This document shows positions 47,256-56,634 of a stretch of 64,000 nucleotides of DNA, piece after piece. The DNA comes from Anastatus disparis (lineage: Eukaryota > Arthropoda > Insecta > Hymenoptera > Eupelmidae): the NCBI GenBank assembly GCA_017163975.1, contig JAFFSR010000015.1, positions 2,052,501 to 2,116,500 on the forward strand, written 5' to 3'. The notes under the pieces were generated by a model. The model was not told where the DNA came from, searched no databases, and saw nothing but the letters and a program-made list of their open reading frames with translations. A program made the position numbers and the translations under genes. The stretch's first letter is position 1; each line of letters starts with the position of its first letter.

Positions 47256-48067
47256 ATGATTGAACACAAGCGAAAAAGTGGGCGGAGTCTTGTAAACACT
47301 CTCATCAATAAGCTTCTATTTGAACTTCATTTACCAGGTTATCAATACTGTGGACCTGGAACAAAACTAGCAAAACGTCTCGCTCATGGTGATCCTGGAA
47401 TCAATCCACTCGATGCAGCCTGCAAAGAGCACGATATTGCTTACTCACATAATCGAGAGAACATTGAGGCGAGAAACGCTGCTGATAGAATATTAGCCAA
47501 AAAAGCTTGGCAACGAGTTTGGGCTAAAGATTCAGGCATTGGTGAAAAGGCTGCTGCCTACGCTATTTAAAACGCCATGAAAGTAAAATCAAAACTTGGA
47601 ATGGGTCTGAAGAATGAGAAACAAAAAAAGCCAACCATGACACTATCGAAGGTGGTGAAAGCTGCATCTAAGTCGTTACCAAATACCGATGCTCATAAAG
47701 TCATTCATACAGCTTTAAAAGGTGCTCGTAGAGCCATTAAATAAGGTGGTGGTAAAAAGAATATTCGAATTCCACGCATACTACCAGTTCCATCAAAAGT
47801 CGGTGGATTTTCACCATTTTTAATACCACTATTTGCTGGTTTGAGTGCTACAGGAGCATTAGCAGATGGCGCTGCTGGTATAGTAAAAGCTGTGAACGAT
47901 GCTAGCACCGCGAAACGACAACTTGAAGAAAGTCAACGTCATAATAAAAAAATGGAAGCTATTGCACTTGGTAAAGGTCTTTATTTGAAACCACATAAAA
48001 AAGGTTATGGTATTCATTTAAAGCCCTACAAAGGGGGGCGCATAAATAAAAAAAAAACTTCGATGTA
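47256..48067 (+). pseudogene. Polinton PLA2-like / minor virion protein, two stops
   Basis: The first 104 codons hold a phospholipase A2-like fold as in parvovirus and adintovirus virion proteins: a calcium-loop motif YCGPGTK (residues 31-37) and the catalytic pair EHD (H59, D60). TAA at 47568 and TAA at 47742 interrupt the frame. The same frame continues with a basic segment, a hydrophobic segment GFSPFLIPLFAGLSATGA, a helical region and a glycine/lysine-rich tail (LKPHKKGYGIHLKPYKGG) reminiscent of adenovirus core proteins. In related viruses such proteins breach membranes during entry. Confidence 0.8.
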
Positions 48068-48808
48068 AAACTACCTAAAAGGGCTCTAACTGATGTTGAT
48101 TTAGTGAAATATGCTCGAATCTTAAAAATTCCACATTTCCGTGGAGTTTTCATGCAAAACGCTTTACCAATTGGTGGACCATATAACCGGGAATCAGCAA
48201 TAATTAATCTGGATGATGAGAGTGGACCAGGTACGCATTGGGTAGCTTACCGCAAACGTGGTAGCGATGTTGTATATTTTGATAGCTTCGGGGACTTACA
48301 ACCACCTATAGATCTTATGCAATACCTCAAAGTTAAGAACATTAACGGCAGGCCGGAGTAGAACCTGATACCGACCGAGTAACAATTGAGTTGTTTGTTA
48401 TTTACTCAAGTATTAATCGGTGTATCTTCAAAATAAAGGTTGATCGCAATAGATATTATTATTATGAATATCTATGCACAAGAAAAAAAAAATCTAACGA
48501 TTTGTTTTTGAGAAAAGTAAGGAACGCCAAAGTAAAAGATTATGTTTATAATATTTTCGCGTTACTTACTTTTCTCAAAAACAAAGCGATAGATTTTTTT
48601 TTTCTTGTGCATAAATATTTGTAATAATAATATCTATTGCGCTCAACCTTCAATTTGCAGATACACCGATTAATACTCGAGTGAATAACAAAAATGCCAA
48701 TTAGACAAGGACAGCGAATCTGGCCTGCTCTTAAGTATAATTATGAGAGATATCAAAATTATGATACTTACGAATGTGGACATGTTTAAAATTTTTATGT
48801 AAAAGCTT
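48068..48808 (+). pseudogene. Polinton adenovirus-type cysteine protease, interrupted
   Basis: The frame is open from about 48056 without a clear ATG. Conserved features are LKIPHFRGVFM, the catalytic His in GPGTHWVAY (about 48228-48254) and VVYFDSFGDLQPP. At 48346 a 385-bp TTAA MITE interrupts the gene. On its far side the frame continues with YNYERYQNYDTYECGH, containing the expected catalytic Cys (about 48765). A small deletion/frameshift follows directly, before the terminal codons. The protease matures capsid proteins in adenoviruses and is assumed to do so here. Confidence 0.85.
48346..48730. mobile_element. TTAA-type MITE, family A (385 bp), in the protease gene
   Basis: It is flanked by TTAA at 48342-48345 and 48731-48734. 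The termini GGCAGGCCGG and CTGGCCTGC match the 2269-2653 copy, and the length is identical. It splits the protease gene cleanly between codons for KNI and YNYE. Confidence 0.85.
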
Positions 48809-48858
48809 ATAAAACAAATGTACATTGGTGAATCAAAGTCAGTAGCGTCCGAGCAGTC

Positions 48859-49546
48859 ATGGAAGATTCATTGACTCTGAGTTTATCGAGGACGTCATCA
48901 ATATTGGAAGCTCAATATTTTCCACCAATTGAACTTTCACAGAGTAAAAATTACGTTCTCGGATTAGTAGAACTTTTAACTTTCAACTCAGTACCCAACA
49001 TTGATTCAAGAAACAACAAGATTTATGTCGGTGAGGAAGTAATCACTTTATCGACTAGGAGTTACGAAATTAAAGATATTGAGAGCTATTTGCAAGATAT
49101 TCTTCTACCAAAGGGCATTGTTCTCAGCCTCAAACCAAAGAATAGTACTCTTCGTAATAGAATAAAGTGTAGTCACACGATTAATTTTCAACCACAAGAC
49201 TCTATTGGCAAACTGTTGGGTTTCAATCGACGTATTCTAGCTGCAAACGCAGTCCACCATTCTGATTTACCTGTAGCCATTTTAAAGGTAAACGCTTTAC
49301 GCGTTGAATGTAATATTACTTCCGGCGCATACATAAACGAACATAAAGTACACACTATACACGAATTTTTCCCAGCTGTACCTCCAGGCTACAAAATTAT
49401 TGAAGCACCATCGCAAGTCATTTATCTTCCAGTCATCAACAATCCTATTGAACATATACAGCTACGTATTGTAGATCAAGACGGAGATTTGGTGGTTCCG
49501 TGATGAAACTATAACGATTAGGCTGCATATTAAACTCACATCATAA
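48859..49546 (+). pseudogene. Polinton penton-like (minor) capsid protein, frameshifted near the end
   Basis: The start is the ATG at 48859 (MEDSLTLSLS). The frame is open for 214 codons with features of the single jelly-roll minor capsid protein: YFPPIELSQSKNYVLGLVEL, LGFNRRIL, and VHTIHEFFPAVPPGYKIIE, then IEHIQLRIVDQDG. A one-base deletion near 49495-49500 creates a stop at 49501. The last 15 or so codons (ITIRLHIK) lie in another frame and end at 49544-49546. In Polintons this protein is predicted to occupy the five-fold vertices. Confidence 0.85.
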
Positions 49547-49548
49547 TT

Positions 49549-49707
49549 ATGGGTATTGTGTATAATGCAAACGTTGGTCTAGGTTATATAAACAGTACAC
49601 CATGTCCGCAGACAGGCAGTCGTCATCGAGTTCTCAAAGCGTTAACACGTCAAAACATCCAGTTTCTCAAAAGTCTTGGTCTAAGAGTCATTCTTGGAAA
49701 AAAGTAA
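49549..49707 (+). CDS. Small basic Polinton protein (52 aa)
   Basis: An intact short frame begins two bases after the previous stop codon. It is Arg/Lys-rich in the second half (KALTRQNIQFLKSLGLRVIL), a pattern I recall from short Polinton frames placed between the two capsid genes. Function is unknown. Its tight position between penton-like and major capsid genes supports reality over chance. Confidence 0.5.
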   Translation: MGIVYNANVGLGYINSTPCPQTGSRHRVLKALTRQNIQFLKSLGLRVILGKK

Positions 49708-49737
49708 TTTGCACATTCTTTTGCTGTATTCAAAAAA

Positions 49738-50948
49738 ATGGCCGAAATACTAAGCATACAATCACCTGTAACTTTCGATGAGTCTGTGATACATTATGAG
49801 ATTCATGCTCATCAACCATATACTCCATCAGCGTACAATAATAGCGATGAGATTCGCATATCAATACAACATCAAGATATTTGTCTTCTACCATCTCGCA
49901 TCTCCTTACACATTTGTGGAACACTGCGTAAAGCTTACAATACTGCTGTCACGAATACAAAACTAGTCAATAATGCCATCTGTCATTTCTTTGAAGAGAT
50001 TCGTTATGAATTAAATGCCATTGAAATCGACCGATGTAAAAATGTTAGATTGATGAGTATCATGAAAGATTTTCTGCCATTCAATCCTAGTCAGAGCTAT
50101 CATTTAGAGAATGATAGCTCTGACTAGGTTAGCTTGATATTGGGGAAACTCAACAGCTTACAAACAATCAAGATTACTTTGATGTATCAATACCTCTAAG
50201 TATGATTTTAGGCTTTGCTGAAGACTATCGTAAAATTGTAGTGAACACCAAGCATGAACTCATTCTCACTAGGTCCAGAAATGATGTAAATTCTGTTATA
50301 CAAACATTGCCAACTGGTCAACAAAATCTCGAGAATTTCAAGATTGAATTGAAGAGTATTGAAAATAGAGTGGTTAAACCTATTTCTATGAGTTTTCGCT
50401 CATGGGACATGTATGAATATCCGTTGCTCCCCAGCACCACGAAGCACGTTTGGTCTGTAAAAACATCAAACCAGTTGGAGAAGCCACGTTTCGTCATTAT
50501 AGGTTTTTAGACCGATCGTAAAGGACAGAGAGGAGCTAATGCTAGCCGTTTTGATCATTGCAATATAAGCAACGTCAAACTTTTTCTCAATTCTCAGTAT
50601 TATCCTTATGGAAATTTAAATCTTGATGTTGAGCATAATCAATCTGCTCTACTATATGATATGTATATCAATTTCCAAATGGCATATTACAATAAAGAAG
50701 CAGAACCCTTGCTCAAAAAGAAAGATTTTTTAACTCATGCTCCTCTCATCGTCATAGACTGCTCCAAACAAAATGAGTCATTGAAACAGGCTCCAGTGGA
50801 CGTACGTCTTGAATTTGAGGTCAAAGAAGACTTTCCAGCTGGAACTTCAGCCTACTGTTTGATCTTACACGATCGTATTGTTGAATATAATCCCATAATG
50901 GGGATGTTAAAAAACTCATTTAGAGGTGGAGAGATTGGTATAAATTAA
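49738..50948 (+). pseudogene. Polinton major capsid protein (double jelly-roll), frameshift and stop
   Basis: It starts at the ATG at 49738. The first 129 codons end at a stop (50125) created by a frameshift inside a perfect hairpin (50086-50128). The frame then continues from about 50133 (DIGETQQL, YFDVSIPLSMILGFAEDYRK), meets a TAG at 50509, and goes on to 50948 (GQRGANASRFDHCNISNVKLFLNS, YPYGNLNLD, FRGGEIGIN). The FDHC..NVK.FLNS...YPY segment is diagnostic of Polinton and related double jelly-roll capsids. The summed length, about 400 codons, is shorter than adenovirus hexon and usual for Polintons. Confidence 0.88.
50086..50128. repeat. Perfect 18-bp hairpin in the major capsid gene
   Basis: CCTAGTCAGAGCTATCAT, a 7-base loop TTAGAGA, then the exact complement. 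The second arm coincides with the point where the capsid reading frame is lost. Confidence 0.9.
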
Positions 50949-50978
50949 GTTATGATGCTGCAGCAGTAGTCAGTCACA

Positions 50979-51644
50979 ATGGAATACGTGTTGGATGTAC
51001 AAGGTTTTAAGCAGCCTGTTAACGATTTTGTTGTAAAAGAATTGGCAATAATTCCACTTCGCGAAAATTCTAGAACGTTGGTATCTATGTTTAAACTACC
51101 ACAACCTTGGTGTAGTCTTTCTGCTAAGTATGAATCTACGAACTTGTGGTTAGAGCGAAATTACCACGGATTGTCTTGGAGTTCAGGAGAGTTGCCATAC
51201 GAAGAACTCGAGAATGTTCTACAAAAAACATTGAGTGATGTGCAAATTGTATACGTCAAGGGTAGTGAGAAAAAACAGTGGCTCGAAAAGTTTGGCTTTA
51301 ACGTATGTAACCTTGAAACTCTTGGTTTTCCATCATTACAAAAACTGAAATATAATATATTGGAGAAGTTATGTCCATATCACAAGTTTTCATTCAAACT
51401 GCATTGTGCTCATCGAAATGTGCTTCTGTTAAAAAAATATTTTCTTGATAATACACCATCGCTTGAACGATCAATCAGAATGTTCTTTCAAACTGAGCAC
51501 CTGTCATTCATGAGCTCTGCTGACATAGCTTACTTACCCAAGTCTTTTCTCACTACTTTTGGAGCAAAAAGTATTGAACAGGCCTGGGATAAAATTCCTG
51601 AACAGTTAAAATGTGATCCTGAAATTCAAGCTTATTTGCGTTGA
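50979..51644 (+). CDS. Conserved Polinton protein, possible degenerate exonuclease fold
   Basis: 221 codons in an intact frame, starting MEYVLDVQGF. The family is common next to Polinton capsid genes in insects. Conserved parts are FVVKELAIIPL, WLERNYHGLSW, VYVKGSEKKQWLEKF and CPYH...CAHRNVLLLKKYF. The order (an acidic residue in a first strand, a KELA helix, a later C-x-H/NV block) loosely recalls DEDD-type RNase H-fold exonucleases, but key acidic residues are not all visible, so this is a guess. It is the last gene before the right inverted repeat and is undamaged. Confidence 0.65.
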   Translation: MEYVLDVQGFKQPVNDFVVKELAIIPLRENSRTLVSMFKLPQPWCSLSAKYESTNLWLERNYHGLSWSSGELPYEELENVLQKTLSDVQIVYVKGSEKKQWLEKFGFNVCNLETLGFPSLQKLKYNILEKLCPYHKFSFKLHCAHRNVLLLKKYFLDNTPSLERSIRMFFQTEHLSFMSSADIAYLPKSFLTTFGAKSIEQAWDKIPEQLKCDPEIQAYLR

Positions 51645-51706
51645 CGTGAACACACAGGGGAGACTCCATTTCCACCATTGAAAAGATATTGTTTAGAATG
51701 TACTAA

Positions 51707-52370
51707 CTAGGAGAGTATCACATCTCCGGATCACGGATTTTGCTCTAACTTTGAGATAGGTTTTCAGATATCAAAATATGGAAAAAGCCAGAGTTATAGA
51801 CCCCAACGCTCAATATTTCTCTAGTTGCAGGCAATTAAAGAAAATCACTAGAAAAGTTACTAGATTTTTAAACGCTTATAATTCTTTAGCATTAATAGCT
51901 AGACGCTTGTAACTGTTTTCAAATGAAAGCTACGTTCAAATCCTTTCGAAAAAGCACCTATAGCATATCAAAATATTATATTTTCCCAAAGTTACAGCGT
52001 TATGAAAATTGTACTACATTTTAACAATTATCATTAATTAATATTCTTAAAAGGAAATTCAGCTCAAATTCTTATAACGCTGTTACTTTGAGAAAAAATA
52101 ATATTTTGATATGCTATAGGTGCTTTTTCGAAAGGATTTGAACGTAGCTTTCATTTGAAAACAGTTACAAGCGTCTAGCTATTAATGCTAAAGAATTATA
52201 AGCGTTTAAAAATCTAGTAACTTTTCTAGTGATTTTCTTTAATTGCCTGCAACTAGAGAAATATTGAGCGTTGGGGTCTATAACTCTGGCTTTTTCCATA
52301 TTTTGACATCTGAAACCCTATCTCAAAGTTAGAGCAAAATCCGTGATCCGGAGATGTGATACTCTCCTAG
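51707..52370. mobile_element. PIF/Harbinger-like palindromic MITE, copy 2 (664 bp)
   Basis: The termini CTAGGAGAGTATCACATCTC and the complement are flanked by TAA (51704-51706 and 52371-52373). It is exactly as long as the 14195-14858 copy and homologous along its length. It is a near-palindrome inside the Polinton, downstream of the last gene. Confidence 0.8.
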
Positions 52371-52639
52371 TAAGTGTTTAAATACAAACATGATGAATGT
52401 AAAAAAATATATATCATATTAAATTCTGTTTATGAATCTGGTTAATAAATGATTATTCATTAATTATCTTTTTTATTTTATTTCCTTTATTACATTCCAT
52501 ATTCCAGTAATTAACAATAAATAGTTTTATTTCATTATTTTAATTATATTAGAAACAATAAGGTGAATAATGTATTACTAAAAATAAAACTCTCTTCAAA
52601 TGATCATCATGTTAAATATATCTTGGTGAACTCGAGCAT

Positions 52640-53046
52640 AATTTAAATAATAATTTTAACCAGATATATCAACTGACAAATGAGTATTATCGTCAAAGTT
52701 AAAACCGATGTAGAATAAAAATTTCTTTCGATTACTATAAGATCCAAATATCGACCCATAAAATTATTTATATTGAACGATTTAATAGTAACCTTCATTA
52801 TTATATAACAAGATTAATTTCTATATGAAGCGAATAGCGTGTAAAAGAGAATTAAGAATTAAAATAGTTGGAACGATTCTAAGAATTCGAACGCTTATCG
52901 TAAAGCAACTGACTTTTTCTGTCTCTTTCTTGCCTTCGTAAAGCCACTGACTTTCTCTCTATCTCTTTCTCACCTTCATAAGCAAGTAACTTTCTTCCTA
53001 TCCCCTTATCATCTTAGGCTCTTATAGAAGAAACATATGTATAGAG

Positions 53047-53084
<38 letters not shown>

Positions 53085-53873
53085 TTTTATGAATGAGGTA
53101 TTATGCAGACAAAATCATAGATGAATCGTGACTTATGCAGACATTAGCGTACTTATGCTGACGTCCGCATAATGCCACCCGTTTTTCATTTATTTATTGA
53201 TACTTGTGCTGACAATTCCATACAGTAGATTTTTCTTGAGTTGAGTTACGAAAAAATTCTACAAAACAAAAACGCGCCCACCAATCAAATTTCGAGAACA
53301 AATGTGCCCACCAATCAAAGTTTTAACAAATTCGTATTTAACATATGCGTAAGTAACAAAGGAAGGGATAACATAGGAGACTGCCACACACCCGCGACGT
53401 GTGCAGGACACTAAACAAAGGCTGTACTGTATGAGTCAGCATAATGCCGCGTACATACGTTTATATATATATATATGATGCATGACCTATGTTATAGTTC
53501 TTTCTATCCTTCTTTTATTTGTTTAAAATGAGATCAGTTTATACCCAATAATATAAAATAAGACTCTTCTATGATCATGTTAAAATTTTTAAAGATTTAA
53601 CATTTACTCTCATCTGCGACGGCGGGCGGGCGTGGACCGGGGGAATTCGCTTATCAACGTGGATCGTGGGAATTCGCTCATCTACGCGGCGCGGATCGCG
53701 GTGATTTGCTTATCGACGCGGTGCCGGAGCTCGCGCGCCAATGAGCGCTAACATGGCGCGCAGGCGTAGAGTGAATTTTTTATATCGCGGGACTGGTCAT
53801 TATTTTTGCACCTGCACAGGTGAGCTGATGGCGGAGAAGTAGGGATATCCAGAAATGTCTTTGTTTACCTACT
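52640..53873. repeat. Right terminal inverted repeat of the Polinton
   Basis: This is the complement of the left repeat. It lacks the left copy's 34467-34953 segment but has its own extra block at about 53085-53455, between TA runs. The ends of that block, GGTATTATGCAGAC and GTCAGCATAATGCC, are weakly inverted, so it may be a small insertion. Confidence 0.85.
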
Positions 53874-54709
53874 GTTGGTTATCATCATGAAAACTACGTG
53901 GAAGTTGTTGTTTAAGAACATTATCAGTACTATGTTGAGGTTCGTGCTGTTGATCAACATCGTTGTAACCAGATAAAGTATTCTCTTTAGATTGTGTACG
54001 TGGACATCTTAACCGAGGATTATTTTGTGCATCCGGCATTAACGATTCAAGATCAGTTTCTAAAATTTGAATGATATAGATAATTAATAATTCTTTATTA
54101 AATCAAGTTAAATATTGAGGTCATCTGAAGCTGAATCATTATGTTTATCATTAAAATCGTGGCACTTTTCTTCAGTTTCATCATCAGAAACTTCATGATC
54201 ATTGTTGAATTTATTTAGACAATTTTTTAACCTTCCTGCGTATCAATTATCCCTGACGAAATCACTTCCAAATGAACGAATTTTTTCGCAAGTGATTTTA
54301 TGCCCTTACTTTTGGACGAGTATACTCGTCAAGGTGCACACCGCGACAGTTTCGTTTGGACGAATATACTCGGGACAGTACGCAGGGGGGTTAATGATAT
54401 GATTAGCTGCATATTTTTTGAGGATGTCTTGCAATTATTATTCGTGGGCAATAATTGCCTTTTGTTAAGGAGAGTTTGTTGCTTATATTGCTCCTGCATT
54501 CTGTCTTTTTTAGCAGAAAGTTTTAAACTTTTTACACTCTAGAAAAAATAATTTACATGTTTAATATGCTGTTTTTTTGTTTAGCAAATTATGTCATTCG
54601 CTTAAACACATACCGTATCACTCATGTTGGAGTCACTTTCCTGGTCGTAATAGGGTTTATTTGGTTTTCGAACTTGTTTAGAACCAGATTTTTTAAGAAT
54701 TTCATCATC
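53874..54709 (-). pseudogene. BEN-domain gene, 5' exons
   Basis: Minus-strand exons: 54614-54709 (QVRKPNKPYYDQESDSNMSDT, GT donor at 54612-54613), 54125-54540 (Lys/Gln-rich, then acidic NDHEVSDDETEEK), and 53874-54059, which runs into the Polinton and continues at 33803. The 54125 exon contains a 160-bp MITE. Its expected donor after codon Ser reads AT (54123-54124) instead of GT, although the phase matches the next exon's acceptor. The first coding exon was not found. These N-terminal sequences look like an unstructured linker preceding the BEN domain. Confidence 0.6.
54231..54390. mobile_element. 160-bp TTAA MITE (piggyBac-like) in a BEN-gene exon
   Basis: The termini CCTTCCTGCGTA and TACGCAGGGGGG are flanked by TTAA on both sides (54227-54230, 54391-54394). 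Ignoring the element and one TTAA leaves the exon's frame open; with it, a stop appears. Confidence 0.85.
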
Positions 54710-54790
54710 TGATTTTGATAAAAAAATATTTCCATTATAAAATACACATATTTTTAATTTTAATGTTATATATATATATACATATATATA

Positions 54791-54835
<45 letters not shown>

Positions 54836-55559
54836 GAGCCATTCTTCTACTTTTTTTAAAAAGCTGGGCGCAGGTAGGTCACCGATTTCGCTGCAGCTTG
54901 GATATATTAAAGTACTATATAAATTAGGAACTTAGCCAAAATTTCAGCCCTCTAGACCAATTTTAAGCTGTGTTATGCTCTTTGAAAGACCTGAAATTTA
55001 GTGATTTTCAGCGGTTTTTCATATAAATTCAATTGCCTACCGAATCTTCAATTTTAATCCGATTATGACGTTTGACCTCGCATTTTTTTTGTCTTTTTGC
55101 CATCTTCAAAAATGATAGGTAGTGTCTATATTGAAAAATGTATAGTTTCGCAGCTAGTAGTTCAAAAGCAGAGGCATGTTTTTATCATTTTTGCCTGTCT
55201 TTAAACGTGTGTAGAAATTCTAAATCTTAATGTTTTTCAATTCTACAAAAAGTTATGTCTTTATCTTGAAGAGGGCATATAAATTTTTTTTAGACGCTCA
55301 GAAAGACCAAAACACTTTGAAAATGTCAAAAAACTGGAAAATCGATTTTTTAGCCGTTTTCAAACTCTTATAATTTTTTTCTACCAACTTCGATTCGGAC
55401 GTTCTTTGCTTTAAAAGTTTCCTTTAAACATATAGAAAACCATTAAATATATTTGCCCGTGTTTTTCGAATCGATACTACTATAACATGACGATTTTGCA
55501 ACTGAAAATTGTTTAAATTTTCATTGTTTTCAAGTGTAGGTGTGTATTAGGCTCTCTTT

Positions 55560-55590
<31 letters not shown>

Positions 55591-55624
55591 CCTTCCTCTC
55601 TCTCTCTCTCTTCTCTCTCCCTTC

Positions 55625-55714
<90 letters not shown>

Positions 55715-56634
55715 ATCATGGATTATCAGTGTTATAGACCACTATCAGGCTGACAGCACATTCTCGTGATGTGATTGTTTCGTGTATTTAATAATTGATA
55801 AAAAAAAAAAATTCATTAATTTATGATATAATATGAATAATTGAACTTTTTTGACGATATAGAATTTAAAAAATATGAATTTAAAATATTATTAGATTTT
55901 ATTTAGTATTTATAGGTTTAAATGACTGTCGAAGAAAGCATTACCGCTCAAGATTAATTTTTTTAATCTTAAAAAAGCAATAGAAACAGTGTTAAAAAAT
56001 TAATTTTGTTATAGCGTCTTTGTTTGTTTAAATGTTTTAACATATTTTAATTTGACAGACGACATGTTTCAACTGATAGAAAGAGCTTCAAGGTGTAATT
56101 TACCAAATTCAATTTTATCAATTAGGAACCAGTCTACATTACTTTGAACTTAAAAGATTAAATTTTGTCATGTTACGCACCTTTGAATTTCTATAATGAT
56201 GATCGCAAATTTATCTTAAAAAAAATGGTTTCCGTGTGCGTGCGCGCGCGCGTGTGTATGTCTGTGTCTTGATATGATTAATCTTCAGCTGTTATTGGTT
56301 GGCTCAGGTTAAAATGTTTTTTGAATGTATTTAGTGATTTGAATTATGAAAATCATATTTATGTCATCATCTGCTGTAAGTAAAAACCAGAATATTATCC
56401 TTAGTCGATTTAAAGTCGCATTACTGTAAAAGGTTTATAATAATAAAAAAATTTAATGTAATAATATGATGTTACTTCAATTTTTCTTTGAATGTTTTCT
56501 ATTTCAATCTCTAACAATTTATTATATCTCTATAGCTACAAACATATAAAATTATACATTGTATTGAAAACAATTTAAAGCGAACTATTCAAAAAGGATT
56601 TATTAAAAATGAAAATTTATTTCCAAACTTTTTC
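54710..56634. other. Non-coding interval with microsatellites
   Basis: (TA)n at about 54769-54831, (CT)n at 55552-55660 joined to (TA)n at 55664-55706, and a (GC/GT)n patch at 56237-56262. No exon is recognisable. Open frames across the CT/TA runs are artefacts. Confidence 0.6.

Larger units (their letters stand above)
33804..53873. mobile_element. Polinton/Maverick element, complete but inactivated (20,070 bp)
   Basis: Terminal inverted repeats begin AGTAGGTAAACAA (left 33804; right complement ending 53873). The flanking 6-bp direct repeat GTTGGT (33798-33803 and 53874-53879) is perfect; a 6-bp duplication and AG start are Polinton hallmarks. The cargo is DNA polymerase B, chromodomain integrase, packaging ATPase, protease, penton-like and major capsid proteins, a phospholipase A2-like minor protein and four further conserved or hypothetical genes. 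Plus-strand genes flank a minus-strand block (43990-47157). Nested elements lie at 35566-38265, 39744-41745 (with 40294-40522), 48346-48730 and 51707-52370. Multiple stops and frameshifts make it a relic. Confidence 0.95.

Noticed and set aside
55513..55737. Open frames of Ser/Leu or Arg/Glu repeats on both strands
   Set aside because: They are translations of a (CT)n(TA)n microsatellite.
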